DNA of 64,000 nt from the NCBI GenBank assembly GCA_020427395.1, contig JAGQON010000008.1, positions 51,251 to 115,250 of the forward strand, in the 5' to 3' direction. The DNA comes from Phycisphaerales bacterium. GTDB lineage: Bacteria > Planctomycetota > Phycisphaerae > Phycisphaerales > UBA1924. The position numbers and the translations under genes were made by a program. Shown piece after piece: positions 19,112 through 27,950 of the stretch; within the stretch, counting starts at the first letter, position 1; each line of letters opens with the position of its first letter. The notes under the pieces were generated by a model. The model did not search any database. It had not been told where the DNA came from and worked only from the letters and a program-made list of their open reading frames with translations.

Positions 19112-19249
19112 CGCAGGAAATGGGGTGATCCTGTGCCCCGGTCAAGCTCGATCATGCAAGATCATCCTCGACCGGGTCGTATTCAAGTGGCCGGGCCCAG
19201 GACCCCAGGCCCGGCCGGCGATCGCCCAGAGAGGGGGTTGGGCGATCGC
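19081..19249. repeat. Cluster of four strong hairpins in an intergenic gap
   Basis: Four adjacent inverted repeats: 19081-19111 (CCGCCCGA/TCGGGCGG); 19137-19176 (CCCGGTC/GACCGGG with an inner GATC/GATC stem); 19189-19216 (GGCCGGGCC/GGCCCGGCC); 19218-19249 (GCGATCGCCC/GGGCGATCGC). All stems are perfect. They fill most of the 280-base gap between two convergent genes. Whether this is a structured RNA, a stacked terminator region or a repetitive extragenic element cannot be decided from one copy. Confidence 0.6.
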
Positions 19250-19265
19250 GTATGTCATTCGCCGA

Positions 19266-19814
19266 TCAGACGGCAACCGATTCACTGAGTTCAACTTCTG
19301 GGAAATCAATGCTGGTTTCCAAGATGTGGTTCATGTAGTTCGTAAACAGGTTGAATGTCGTGATGGTGATCACCTCGAGCACCTCCGACTCGCTCATATG
19401 CTCCCGGGCCGCGTCGAAGTCCTCCGAAGCGATGTGCCCACGGTGCTCGACGATCGCCCGAGCAAAGTCGATCGCCGCCTGTGTCTTGGGATCGCCCGAC
19501 TTGCCGTTTCGGTTCAGCTCTCGCTCTTCTTCGCTCAGCCCCACCATTTTGCCGATGGCATTGTGAGCCGCGAGGCAATAGCCACACTTGGAGAAGTTCG
19601 CGATCGCGATCGCGAGCGATTCACCAAACTTGGGCCCCAGCGAGCCAGACTCGATCGCGCTCTTCTGCTGAACATAGCTATTGAGTGCCGCAGGGGACTT
19701 GCCCATCGTCGCCAGCAGGTTGGGGACCATCCCCAGCTTCGCATGGAGGGCTTCCAAGGTACCCTTGGTGCTCTGGGGGGCCTGATCGATTGTGATTGGT
19801 TCAACGCGTGCCAT
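19266..19814 (-). CDS. Carboxymuconolactone decarboxylase/AhpD-like protein
   Basis: A 182-residue cytoplasmic protein of the CMD/AhpD fold, which covers peroxidase-associated disulfide reductases. The active-site motif is CGYCLAAH (CxxC then His, about residue 76-83), as in AhpD and the uncharacterised peroxidase-related group. The ATG at 19814 is chosen because GGAGA lies 8 bases upstream; longer starts would cover the promoter region. The gene is divergent from the TetR regulator at 19957 and shares its operator region, so it is probably the regulator's target. The redox partner might be the thioredoxin encoded at 20648; that is inference. Confidence 0.85.
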   Translation of the reverse strand: MARVEPITIDQAPQSTKGTLEALHAKLGMVPNLLATMGKSPAALNSYVQQKSAIESGSLGPKFGESLAIAIANFSKCGYCLAAHNAIGKMVGLSEEERELNRNGKSGDPKTQAAIDFARAIVEHRGHIASEDFDAAREHMSESEVLEVITITTFNLFTNYMNHILETSIDFPEVELSESVAV

Positions 19815-19873
19815 AGATTCGTCTCCCATAGGCGTCCCATTATCGAGAATCGCCGTTTTTCGACTTCTGTCCC

Positions 19874-19927
19874 TTGCGGACATGCCTGACAAAGAGTAGA
19901 ATAGACCAACTGGTCTGTTTATTTCAA
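19874..19927. promoter_or_regulatory. Divergent promoters with a shared TetR-type operator
   Basis: The palindrome TAGACC-AACT-GGTCTG sits at 19902-19917 and resembles the NemR-type box TAGACC-N4-GGTCTA. For the plus strand, TTGCGG (19874-19879), 17 bases, TAGAAT (19897-19902) form a sigma-70-type promoter whose start point would fall inside the operator. For the minus strand, TTGAAA (complement of 19922-19927), 18 bases, TATTCT (complement of 19898-19903) form a second promoter with the operator in its spacer. Binding there would block both the regulator gene and the AhpD-like gene. Confidence 0.65.
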
Positions 19928-19956
19928 CCCACTCGAGAAAAATTGGACTCCTTCAT

Positions 19957-20574
19957 ATGGCTTCACCCAAACGAGATCGTCTCCTCAACTGTGCTCGCCA
20001 TCTCTTCGAAACCGAGGGATTCCACACCACCGGCATCGATCGGATCCTCGAAGAAGCCGGCGTCGCCAAGATGACGCTTTACAACAACTTCGGATCCAAG
20101 GACATGCTCATCGTGGCCGTGCTAAATCGCGCAAGTGATGACATGCTGCAAAAACTCGAAGGGACCGTGTCCCATCTGAACGACCCATACGAGCAAATTC
20201 TGGGGATTTTCGATGCCTTAGCCGGCTGGTACAGTTCCGAGGATTTCTGCGGCTGCATGTTTCAGGCCGCCGTGGCCGAGTTCCCAGACCCCGAATCAGA
20301 ACCCGCTATGGCCGCACGCAGACACCTGATGCGACTCACCGAACTCTTCCTGGACATGACCCGACGCGCGGAGCTCAATGATGCCGAGACGCTTGCGAGC
20401 ATGCTCGCCATGATCGCCAGCGGTGCAAACTGCACAGCCAGACAGATTCGTACACAGACCCCAGCCCTTCACGCCCGACAGATCGCCGAAATCCTGCTTG
20501 AGCGTGCCTGCTCTCGCCGCCTTTCGCCCGATAACCCGATCAGGCCGCAGGCGACGAAACTTCAGACACTCTGA
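19957..20574 (+). CDS. TetR-family transcriptional regulator
   Basis: A 205-residue repressor-type protein. The N-terminal TetR DNA-binding domain is clear: RLLNCARHLFETEGFHTTGI, then ILEEAGVAKMTLYNNFGSKD, the usual recognition-helix region (residues about 7-52). The C-terminal ligand-binding domain has several Cys residues (EDFCGCMF, GANCTARQ, RACSRR) and one Cys in the DNA-binding domain, which would suit a thiol-sensing regulator of the NemR kind; that is inference. The TetR-type palindrome in the divergent promoter region and a related half-site downstream before the thioredoxin gene support autoregulation and control of both neighbours. Confidence 0.9.
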   Translation: MASPKRDRLLNCARHLFETEGFHTTGIDRILEEAGVAKMTLYNNFGSKDMLIVAVLNRASDDMLQKLEGTVSHLNDPYEQILGIFDALAGWYSSEDFCGCMFQAAVAEFPDPESEPAMAARRHLMRLTELFLDMTRRAELNDAETLASMLAMIASGANCTARQIRTQTPALHARQIAEILLERACSRRLSPDNPIRPQATKLQTL

Positions 20575-20576
20575 AA

Positions 20577-20592
20577 TAGAACGACCAGTTCA
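20577..20592 (+). promoter_or_regulatory. Degenerate second TetR-type site before thioredoxin
   Basis: TAGAAC-GACC-AGTTCA contains GACCAGTT, which on the other strand is AACTGGTC, the same 8 bases found in the operator at 19908-19915. Only one half is well conserved. It lies just after the tetR stop and about 56 bases before the thioredoxin ATG. Confidence 0.35.
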
Positions 20593-20647
20593 GTTGTTGA
20601 CCTCCAACCAAGGAGCACATCCCCAACTAAACACAAGGAGTCCCCAT

Positions 20648-20968
20648 ATGGCCACCCAAACCGTTCTTGAAATCACCGCCGAAAACTTCGATCAGCTGGT
20701 CAACAGCGGCACCCCCACCCTTGTCGACTTCTGGGCCCCTTGGTGCGGCCCGTGCCGGGTGCTGGGCCCCACGATCGACAAGCTCGCCAATGACTTCGAG
20801 GGACAGGCCCAGATCGGCAAGATCAACATCGATGAGCACCCCCAACTCGCAGCCAAGTTCGGCGTCTCTTCAATCCCGACCGTCATGGTGTTCAAGAACG
20901 GCGAACGCACCGAGCAGTTCGTCGGGCTCCGCCAATACGATGTGTACGCCGATGCGTTGAACAGCTAA
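20648..20968 (+). CDS. trxA: Thioredoxin
   Basis: Cytoplasmic dithiol-disulfide reductase of 106 residues, the standard length. The active site is WAPWCGPCRVLGP (CGPC at about residue 32-35), and the cis-Pro segment SIPTVMVFKNGE is present. An AAGGAG sequence 7 bases before the ATG at 20648 fixes the start. It lies 73 bases after the TetR gene on the same strand and ends in its own terminator. The context suggests service to the AhpD-like protein and regulation by the neighbouring TetR protein, though a general housekeeping role is equally possible. Confidence 0.95.
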   Translation: MATQTVLEITAENFDQLVNSGTPTLVDFWAPWCGPCRVLGPTIDKLANDFEGQAQIGKINIDEHPQLAAKFGVSSIPTVMVFKNGERTEQFVGLRQYDVYADALNS

Positions 20969-20995
20969 TCAGGCACCCAACAAAGCGCGAAAGAT

Positions 20996-21018
20996 GCCCG
21001 CAATCGCGGGCGTTTTTT
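20996..21018 (+). terminator. Terminator after thioredoxin
   Basis: GCCCGC pairs with GCGGGC across a 4-base loop, followed by G and TTTTTT. Confidence 0.8.
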
Positions 21019-21049
21019 CTGCGCTCGCCCGGTACAATCGCTCCCTGCG

Positions 21050-23785
21050 ATGCCCACCAAACCCGCCAAACCATCGAAGAAACCCGCAAAGGACCCGTGG
21101 GATACCCCGGCGATGCGGCAGTGGCGCAAGATCAAAGAACGCCACCCTGACTGCATCCTCTTCTTCCGCATGGGTGACTTCTACGAGCTCTTCGGGCAGG
21201 ATGCCGAGAACATGTCCCGCGATCTGGGGCTCTCGCTCACGACCCGCGGCAGCGCGATCCCGCTCGCGGGCGTCCCCCACCATCAGAAATCGACCTACCT
21301 CTCCCGCGCCATCGAGATGGGCTACCGGGTCGCGGTGGTCGATCAGCTCGAGGACCCCAAGGACGCCAAGGGCGTGGTTGATCGCGGCGTAACGCAGGTC
21401 GTGACGCCGGGCACGCTGGTGGACGAGTCGCTGCTGCGTGACGAGCAGTCCGTCCCGATGGGCGCCATCGTCATCCACGATGAGCAGCACGCGGGCATCG
21501 CGATCGTCGAGCTCTCGACCGGCGCGTTCTCGCTCTTCGATGGCTCACTGGAACAGTGCACAGACGAACTCGGTCGCCTGGGCGTGCGCGAGCTCATCTT
21601 CGCCTCGCCGATCTCCGGCGACCCGCCCAAGCGAGTTGTCGATCTGGGCGCGAGCATCAATGCCTCGCTGACACCCCGCCCGGGATGGCAGTTCGGGCAG
21701 TCCGAGGCACTCGAAGCGATCGAGAACCAGTACCGCCTTGGCACCATCGAGGGGCTCGGGCTGGACTCACACGACCCAAGCGTGCACGCCGCGGGTGCGA
21801 TGCTGCGGTACCTCAGCGAAACACAGGCCATCGACGAGGGCGCGAAGCGCGGCCCGGATCAGCAGCACGCCTCGCTAGCGCACCTGCGACCCCCGATCCG
21901 CGTGCAGCGCGAACACCACTGCCTGATTGATCGCGTCTCGCTGCGCTCGCTGGAGATCGAGCAGACCATCCGCGAGCAGTCGCTCGCCGGCTCGCTCGCG
22001 GGGGTGTTCCTCGCCAGCCCGGTCGGCACCCGCTGCGTGCTGCACACGCCGATGGGCAAACGACAGGTCCGCAGCTGGCTCTCGGCACCCCTGATCGATC
22101 AAGGCGCGATCAACGCCCGCCTCGACGCGGTCGAGTCACTCACCAACAGCAGCGATCTGCGTGAGGAACTGGGCGAGGTGCTGGGCAGCATGTGCGACAT
22201 GGCCCGAATCAGCGGGCGCATCGCGTTGGGACGCGCCACGCCGCGCGATCTGGTGGCGCTGGGCGGCGCGAGCGTGCTCATTGAAGAGCTGATGCGGAGC
22301 ATCGAGCGCTGCGAGTCGCTGCGGCCCCACCACGAAGCGCTCGAATCGATCCGCGACGAGGTGCTGCCGCTGGGCGACGAGATCACCCGCTGCTGTATCG
22401 ACGATGCGCCTGCTCATCTGCGCGAGGGCGGGCTGATCAGCGACGGCATCGACCCGGAACTCGACGAGGCACGATCGCTGCAGCGTGATGCCGGCAAGTG
22501 GCTCAGCGAGTACCAGCAGAAGATCATCAACGAGCACGAGCTGCCGTCGCTCAGGGTGGGCTACAACAAGGTCTTCGGTTTCTACATCGAGCTGCCGGCC
22601 GCCCAGGCCCGGCGAGCGCCCGATGTCTTCACCCGCAAACAGACGCTCAAGAACGCCGAGCGGTACATCACGCCCGAGCTCAAGGAGTACGAAGAGAAGG
22701 TGCTTTCCGCGGGTGATCGGGCCAATGAGCGCGAGCGGATCATCTTCGATCAGCTCTGCGAGCGGGCCCGCGAGCACCTCGACGCGCTCGGGAAGTTCAG
22801 CGACATCGTCGCGACGATTGACTGCCTGCTGGGCTTCGCGACCAAGGCTTCGCAGCGCGGCTGGGTGCGACCCAAGATCGTCGATGAGCCCACCATCGAG
22901 ATCGTTCAGGGGCGCCACCCGGTGCTCGACGAAACGCTGGGGCACAACTTCGTCCCCAACGATTGCACGCTCGCCCAGGATCATTCGCCCGCGACCCTGG
23001 CGCTGATCACCGGCCCCAACATGGCGGGCAAGAGCACCTACATCCGCCAGAACGCGCTTCTGGTCGTGCTCGCACAATCGGGCAGCTTCGTGCCCGCCGC
23101 GGGCGCGACGATCGGCATTGCCACGCGGATCTTCACCCGCGTGGGCGCAGACGATGCGCTGCACCGCGGGCAATCGACCTTCATGGTCGAGATGATTGAG
23201 ACGGCCAACATCCTCAACCACGCCGACGATCGATCGCTCGTCATCCTCGACGAGATCGGGCGCGGGACATCGACCCTTGACGGGCTCTCGCTCGCTTGGG
23301 CCATCAGTGAGTGGCTGTCTGAGCATCGCCCCCGGACGTTGTTTGCCACGCACTACCACGAGATCACGGAACTGGAATCACGCCTCGAGGACCGGGTCAA
23401 GAACCTGCATGTGGCGGTGCGCGAATGGACCAGCGAGGACGGGAATCAGGAGATCGCCTTCTTGCACTCGATCCGCGCCGGTCGGGCTGACCAGTCGTAC
23501 GGCATCCATGTCGCCCAGCTCGCCGGCGTGCCCAGGCAGGTCACGCAGCGAGCCAAGGCCGTGCTGGAATCACTGAGCGTCGAGCACGCGGGTCGCGTGG
23601 ATACCAAGCAGGTGCAGGCGGCCAACAAGTCCGCGGCCAGCGCGCAGATGAGCTTGTTCACGGAGTTCGTGCAGCATCCTGTTGTTGATTCGCTCAAGGA
23701 ACTCAAGCTCGACGCGATGACCCCGATGCAGGCGTTCGACGCCTTGCGGGCGATGCAATCTCAAGCCAACGATTCATCGAACTGA
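21050..23785 (+). CDS. mutS: DNA mismatch repair protein MutS
   Basis: Recognises mismatches and starts methyl- or nick-directed repair with MutL. The 911-residue product has the mismatch-contact motif MGDFYELF (about residue 43), the connector and lever domains, and the ABC-type ATPase: Walker A GPNMAGKST (about 655), DDALHRGQSTFMVEM, Walker B LVILDEIGRGTSTLDG and FATHYHEITEL. Length is normal for bacterial MutS1 (about 850-900). The C-terminus (SLKELKLDAMTPMQAFDAL) is the short MutS C-terminal helix region. A small membrane-protein gene begins 8 bases after the stop. Confidence 0.97.
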   Translation: MPTKPAKPSKKPAKDPWDTPAMRQWRKIKERHPDCILFFRMGDFYELFGQDAENMSRDLGLSLTTRGSAIPLAGVPHHQKSTYLSRAIEMGYRVAVVDQLEDPKDAKGVVDRGVTQVVTPGTLVDESLLRDEQSVPMGAIVIHDEQHAGIAIVELSTGAFSLFDGSLEQCTDELGRLGVRELIFASPISGDPPKRVVDLGASINASLTPRPGWQFGQSEALEAIENQYRLGTIEGLGLDSHDPSVHAAGAMLRYLSETQAIDEGAKRGPDQQHASLAHLRPPIRVQREHHCLIDRVSLRSLEIEQTIREQSLAGSLAGVFLASPVGTRCVLHTPMGKRQVRSWLSAPLIDQGAINARLDAVESLTNSSDLREELGEVLGSMCDMARISGRIALGRATPRDLVALGGASVLIEELMRSIERCESLRPHHEALESIRDEVLPLGDEITRCCIDDAPAHLREGGLISDGIDPELDEARSLQRDAGKWLSEYQQKIINEHELPSLRVGYNKVFGFYIELPAAQARRAPDVFTRKQTLKNAERYITPELKEYEEKVLSAGDRANERERIIFDQLCERAREHLDALGKFSDIVATIDCLLGFATKASQRGWVRPKIVDEPTIEIVQGRHPVLDETLGHNFVPNDCTLAQDHSPATLALITGPNMAGKSTYIRQNALLVVLAQSGSFVPAAGATIGIATRIFTRVGADDALHRGQSTFMVEMIETANILNHADDRSLVILDEIGRGTSTLDGLSLAWAISEWLSEHRPRTLFATHYHEITELESRLEDRVKNLHVAVREWTSEDGNQEIAFLHSIRAGRADQSYGIHVAQLAGVPRQVTQRAKAVLESLSVEHAGRVDTKQVQAANKSAASAQMSLFTEFVQHPVVDSLKELKLDAMTPMQAFDALRAMQSQANDSSN

Positions 23786-23793
23786 GGACTCGT

Positions 23794-24138
23794 ATGGACA
23801 TCGCCATCATCCTGCTCATCTTGGCAGCCATGATCGGGCTCTTCAAGTGGCTCTTTCAGACTATCACCGAGGAGAAGATCGACTGGTGGGACAGCGCGAC
23901 CTTCGTGGTGCTCGCGGGGCTGATCCGCCGCCTGATGCGTTTCGTGGATGCCAAGATCGATGCCTTCCCCGACTTCATGACCACCTGGGGTAGCTTCGCG
24001 ATCTACATCCTGCTGTTCTACTGGCTGCTCCGTGTATGGAAGGGCACATCCAAACGGCAGGCCGGTATGCTTGTCGCGATCTGGATCCCGATCTCGTTTG
24101 TCATCGGCGTGGCGATGGTGATCGTCTTCCTGGACTGA
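23794..24138 (+). CDS. Small membrane protein
   Basis: A 114-residue protein with three predicted membrane helices (IAIILLILAAMIGLFKWLF, FAIYILLFYWLLRVW, MLVAIWIPISFVIGVAMVIVF) and a charged middle part. It has no recognised motif but some resemblance to signal-peptidase-I membrane anchors in overall shape. GAGG before the ATG at 23794 serves as ribosome binding site; it is 8 bases from mutS and probably co-transcribed with it. Convergent with the TPR protein gene at 24140. Confidence 0.65.
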   Translation: MDIAIILLILAAMIGLFKWLFQTITEEKIDWWDSATFVVLAGLIRRLMRFVDAKIDAFPDFMTTWGSFAIYILLFYWLLRVWKGTSKRQAGMLVAIWIPISFVIGVAMVIVFLD

Positions 24139-24139
24139 A

Positions 24140-25087
24140 TCAGCTCTCACCCACGCTGTAGGCCTCGCCCTTGGGCACATACATGAGCTCGTACTTCTGC
24201 GTCCAGGTCTTGCCGCCATCGTCGCTGGAGTAGCCCGTCTGGAGCACACGACCGCCTTCGGCGGGGCGCACATGCATCCGAGAGAGCGTGGGCTTGGCAC
24301 CGGGCGCGACATTCTCGCCCTCGAACATCAGGCCTTCGATCGAGTCGTCGTTGCACTTGGCGGTGATGAACAGTCGGTTGCCGCCGATGTCGACCCAGGT
24401 CTGCTCCCACGCGTTGGTCTCGCGGTTGTAGACATTCCAGCTCTCGCCGCTGAACTGCCCACCAGTCGCTGTCCACGACTCGTGGATCACCTTGTTACCC
24501 ACGCGGAAGCTCAGTGTGTTTGTGCCACTGAGGTTGCCGTTCTGGGTGTTGTAGCAATCCCACTCGCCGACCCAGAAGTGCAGCGCCATCTCGGCCTGGG
24601 TCAGCTTGGCGATCGATTCCACCATCGGCTTCCACCGCTCGTCGGTGCGGAGCGACTGCAGGTCGGGGTCGCCCTTGAACTGCGCCGCATCACGCACGCC
24701 CATGTCGATCGCCCGGTTGAGCGCTTCGAACGCCTCGCTGGTCATGCCCTTGAGCGCGAAGGCGCACCCGAGGTTGTAGTTGGCCATCGGCGCGACCTGC
24801 GGCATCTTGGCCGCCTTCTTGTGCTGGAGGATCGCGTTGTCCAGATCGCCCGACGCGTGCAACGCGTAGCCGAGCATGAACTGGGCATTCCCGTTGCTCG
24901 GCTGCTCCTTGACGATCGCCTTGTATGCCTCGATCGCCTTGTCCCAGTCCTGCTGCTGCACAAAGGCCTGCGCCTCCTGCATGGTGGGTGCATCGAGGAG
25001 CAAAGTTGCCGATGCAACCGGGCCGCTCAGGGCCAGGATTGAACCGGCAACGATCGCGCAGAGTCGGGCGGGGGTGCGTGTGTGCAT
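24140..25087 (-). CDS. Secreted TPR protein with C-terminal DUF1579-like domain
   Basis: A 315-residue exported protein with a signal peptide (LCAIVAGSILALSGPVASA). Residues about 35-135 form TPR-type helical repeats (AQAFVQQQDWDKAIEAYKAI, GNAQFMLGYALHASGDLDNA, ANYNLGCAFALKGMTSEAFE). The C-terminal half (LHFWVGEWDCYNTQNGNL ... GGKTWTQKYELMYV) resembles the DUF1579/lipocalin-like family of unknown function. GGAG before the ATG at 25087 fixes the start; an upstream extension has no signal peptide in place. Probably co-transcribed with the zinc-ribbon gene 45 bases upstream. Confidence 0.75.
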   Translation of the reverse strand: MHTRTPARLCAIVAGSILALSGPVASATLLLDAPTMQEAQAFVQQQDWDKAIEAYKAIVKEQPSNGNAQFMLGYALHASGDLDNAILQHKKAAKMPQVAPMANYNLGCAFALKGMTSEAFEALNRAIDMGVRDAAQFKGDPDLQSLRTDERWKPMVESIAKLTQAEMALHFWVGEWDCYNTQNGNLSGTNTLSFRVGNKVIHESWTATGGQFSGESWNVYNRETNAWEQTWVDIGGNRLFITAKCNDDSIEGLMFEGENVAPGAKPTLSRMHVRPAEGGRVLQTGYSSDDGGKTWTQKYELMYVPKGEAYSVGES

Positions 25088-25131
25088 GGGGGATCTCCTG
25101 CTTGGGGGTGTGTTGGTATTCAGATATACCG

Positions 25132-25617
25132 TCAATCCTGAGGAGTGGTTCCATCGATCTCGTAGATGCGCCACGCAGCGCCGCATTCGGGACAAACCGT
25201 ACAACCATCCGCCTCGGGCTCGCACCCATCGATCCGATACGCGCACGCAGGGCAAAGACCTGCACGGATCATGGCTCGAACCGCTGCAGCCGATTTTCGC
25301 CAGCCGTAGAACTTGTTGATCAGTCCCATCGCGCCGCCGAACGAGATCGCGTAGCCCCAGAACTGCACCTGCCCAGGCAGGCTCAGAAAATCCATGCTGA
25401 TGTCGATACCGAAGAGCACACCCGTCAGCTCGCCAAAGAGCATCATCAGGATCGCGTAGACCAAACCGAGGATCAATGCGTTTGACCAGAAGCGCCCGGT
25501 TTCATCCTCACGCACAAGAAACTCGCGCGAATACCCGCTGGCGATGCACGCCTGACGGATTGAGCACGGCGACCACTTGCGCCCCCGTGCATCCACCAGT
25601 TTCTGCCACGCGAACAT
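25132..25617 (-). CDS. Membrane protein with C-terminal zinc ribbon
   Basis: A 161-residue protein with two membrane helices (NALILGLVYAILMMLFGELTGV region and VQFWGYAISFGGAMGLI) and a C-terminal zinc ribbon, CPACAYRIDGC then CPECGAAW. The start is uncertain: ATG at 25617 has GGAGG 13 bases upstream, whereas the ATG at 25629 lies too close to it. It diverges from the aldo/keto reductase, so the promoters lie in the about 43 bases between them. Function unknown; the ribbon type recurs in three other membrane proteins of the window. Confidence 0.65.
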   Translation of the reverse strand: MFAWQKLVDARGRKWSPCSIRQACIASGYSREFLVREDETGRFWSNALILGLVYAILMMLFGELTGVLFGIDISMDFLSLPGQVQFWGYAISFGGAMGLINKFYGWRKSAAAVRAMIRAGLCPACAYRIDGCEPEADGCTVCPECGAAWRIYEIDGTTPQD

Positions 25618-25660
25618 CACGACTACCATCCCTCCAGAGGAAACCCAACAGGAGCATCCT

Positions 25661-26749
25661 ATGTCCCTCACAGATTACCGCACGCTGGGCCGATCCGGGC
25701 TCCGTGTTTCGCCGTTCTGCCTCGGCACCATGACCTTCGGCGAGGAATGGGGCGTGGTTGGCACCAGCATCGAGGAATCACTCGATGTGCTCGGGGCCTA
25801 CCTCGACCGCGGCGGCAACTTCCTCGACACCGCCAACGCCTACACCAAGGGCCACAGCGAGAAGATCATCGGCGACTACTTCAAGGACCACAGCGCCAAA
25901 CGCGACCGCTCCGTCATCGCCACCAAGTTCTGCGGCAACATGCACCCGGGTGACCCCAACGGCGGCGGCGCAGGTCGCAAAGCCATCGTTCACCAGGTCG
26001 AGGACTCGCTGCGCCGACTGCAGAGCGACTACATCGACCTGCTGTGGGTCCACTTCTGGGACCGGCACACGCCGCTGCATGAGACCATGAGCACGCTCAA
26101 CGACTTGGTGCGATCGGGCAAGGTTCGATACATCGGTTTCTCCGATCACCCCGCGTGGGTCTGCACCGAGGCGATCAACATCGCCAAGCAGAACCACTGG
26201 GAGCCGCTGGTCGCATTGCAGATCGAGTACTCGCTGCTGCAGCGCACACCCGAGGACGCGTTGCTGCCCATGGCCGAGTATCAGGGGCTGGGCGTCACGC
26301 CGTGGTCGCCCCTGCGCGGCGGCGTGCTCAGCGGCAAGTACACCCGCGATGATCGCCCCTCGCCCGAGCACACCCGCGCGGCTGTCGACTCACCCTACCT
26401 CAACGAGCGGACCTACGACCTGCTCGACGAGATGGTCGAAGTCTCGAAGGCACACAACGCGACGCCAGCGCAGGTTGCGCTCAACTGGGTGCAGGGTCAC
26501 ACTGCCGTGACCTCGACGATTATCGGCGCCAAACGCCTCTCGCAGCTCGAGGACAACCTTGGCGCACTCGATTTCGAGCTCACGACAGAAGAGCGGGAGC
26601 GCCTCGAGGCCAAGTGCACCTACGACAAGCACTTCCCCCACAACTTCCTCGATCGCATCACTCCCGCGATTCAGAACGGGACCACCGTCAACGGGGTCAA
26701 GAGCGACCCGTGGGCACTGGGGCCCAAGAACGACAGCGAACGCTACTGA
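25661..26749 (+). CDS. Aldo/keto reductase
   Basis: NAD(P)H-dependent oxidoreductase of the AKR superfamily, 362 residues, cytoplasmic. The catalytic tetrad is visible: Asp and Tyr in DTANAYTKGHSE (about residues 50-56), Lys in VIATKFC (about 88) and His in LLWVHFWD (about 128). LEDNLGALDFELTTEERERL near the C-terminus is the cofactor-binding end typical of the YajO/YhdN-like group. An AGGAG lies before the ATG at 25661. The natural substrate is not evident. Confidence 0.9.
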   Translation: MSLTDYRTLGRSGLRVSPFCLGTMTFGEEWGVVGTSIEESLDVLGAYLDRGGNFLDTANAYTKGHSEKIIGDYFKDHSAKRDRSVIATKFCGNMHPGDPNGGGAGRKAIVHQVEDSLRRLQSDYIDLLWVHFWDRHTPLHETMSTLNDLVRSGKVRYIGFSDHPAWVCTEAINIAKQNHWEPLVALQIEYSLLQRTPEDALLPMAEYQGLGVTPWSPLRGGVLSGKYTRDDRPSPEHTRAAVDSPYLNERTYDLLDEMVEVSKAHNATPAQVALNWVQGHTAVTSTIIGAKRLSQLEDNLGALDFELTTEERERLEAKCTYDKHFPHNFLDRITPAIQNGTTVNGVKSDPWALGPKNDSERY

Positions 26750-26890
26750 GCGATCAGCGATCTTGAGATCCCCCCGAGCTGGGTGCCTGCCAGTCGGTCT
26801 GTGCCGGTTATACCGCCTGCGGGCTGGCACAGCACAGCTTGATCTGTGGGTTCGGTGTGCCCGTGGCCCTCGATTTTCGATGATGCGTGC

Positions 26891-27715
26891 ATGAACCGAC
26901 GCAACGCCCGCTCGCTCTCGCTGTCCCTCACCCCCGCCCTCCTGCTGCTCCTTGCGGGCTGCGCCGACAACTCGCGCAGGCACGCCGAGGCCGACAATGC
27001 CATCGAGCCGGCTCCGGCGCACATCTATCAGTCCTCGCCCAAGGCCGCCAAACCGGCGCAGCACGACGAGTTTGTGCTCGGCGAATCGTTCGATCAGGAT
27101 GCAGTCCCCAGCTACTACGAGCCGGTCAGTCGCCTCTCGATCGAGCAGATCCGAGCCGAGCTCGAATCGATGTACGATCAGGACGGGACGCTCGTCCGCG
27201 CCACATTTGACCACGAGGCTCAGCCCGAGGTCTCCAGCACTGTCCGTGCGATCGATCAGGCCCACAGCAACCGCCTCAAGGAGATCGTCGAGCATATCGG
27301 CTGGCCTACCCGCGATCTGGTTGGGATGAAGGCGACCCAGGCCGCGTACATGGTGATCCAGCACGCCGGACACGATGTCGAGTTCCAGAACAAGTGTCTG
27401 GGCATGATCGTGGACCTCGTCGCCCAGGGCGAACTGCCCGCGTCCTATGTCGCGCTGCTGACCGATCGCATCCGCGTCTTCTCAAACCAGCCGCAGGTAT
27501 TCGGCACCCAGATGACCATGCGACGCAACGAGAGTGGGCTGCTGGTCCCCTCACCCAGCGTGCCGATCGAGGACCCCACCCACCTCAACGATCGCCGAGC
27601 CCTGATGGGGATGGTGCCGCACGAGCAGTTCGTGGAGGCGATCCAGCTCGCCTACGAGGCGTCTCTGAGCGAGCCCAACTCGGCCTTTGCGAGCATGGAA
27701 GCCGATTCGGAATAA
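26891..27715 (+). CDS. Lipoprotein with DUF6624-like domain
   Basis: A 274-residue protein with a lipoprotein signal (lipobox LLAGC at about residue 22). The C-terminal half has GWPTRDLVGMKATQAAYMV, IQHAGHDVEFQ, CLGMIVDLVAQGE, LTDRIRVFSNQPQVFGTQ, a pattern I associate with the DUF6624 family of unknown function. The start at 26891 places the signal peptide correctly. No operon partner; 235 non-coding bases follow before the metalloprotease gene. Confidence 0.7.
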   Translation: MNRRNARSLSLSLTPALLLLLAGCADNSRRHAEADNAIEPAPAHIYQSSPKAAKPAQHDEFVLGESFDQDAVPSYYEPVSRLSIEQIRAELESMYDQDGTLVRATFDHEAQPEVSSTVRAIDQAHSNRLKEIVEHIGWPTRDLVGMKATQAAYMVIQHAGHDVEFQNKCLGMIVDLVAQGELPASYVALLTDRIRVFSNQPQVFGTQMTMRRNESGLLVPSPSVPIEDPTHLNDRRALMGMVPHEQFVEAIQLAYEASLSEPNSAFASMEADSE

Positions 27716-27798
27716 GATCACCGCCCCGGTCCGATAACAAAGGCGAGTGAGTTTTCGAATTCACGCATCCCTTCTGCACCATCTTGTCGTATATTGGG

Positions 27799-27822
27799 GT
27801 GCCTATTCAGGCACTTTCTGTT
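27799..27822 (+). terminator. Weak terminator-like hairpin
   Basis: GTGCCT pairs with AGGCAC across a 4-base loop, followed by TTTCTGTTTG. It lies 84 bases after the DUF6624-like gene. Confidence 0.35.
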
Positions 27823-27950
27823 TGTACGCCAGGTCATTCTGACCGAACCAGATAAAGACAAATACCTGCCGGCTCGATCCTGTTCGGACACAGGGTGCAT
27901 ACCCGCTGTATCGTGCCAGCGCTCAACCCCGAAGTGTAAGGTCTCACACC

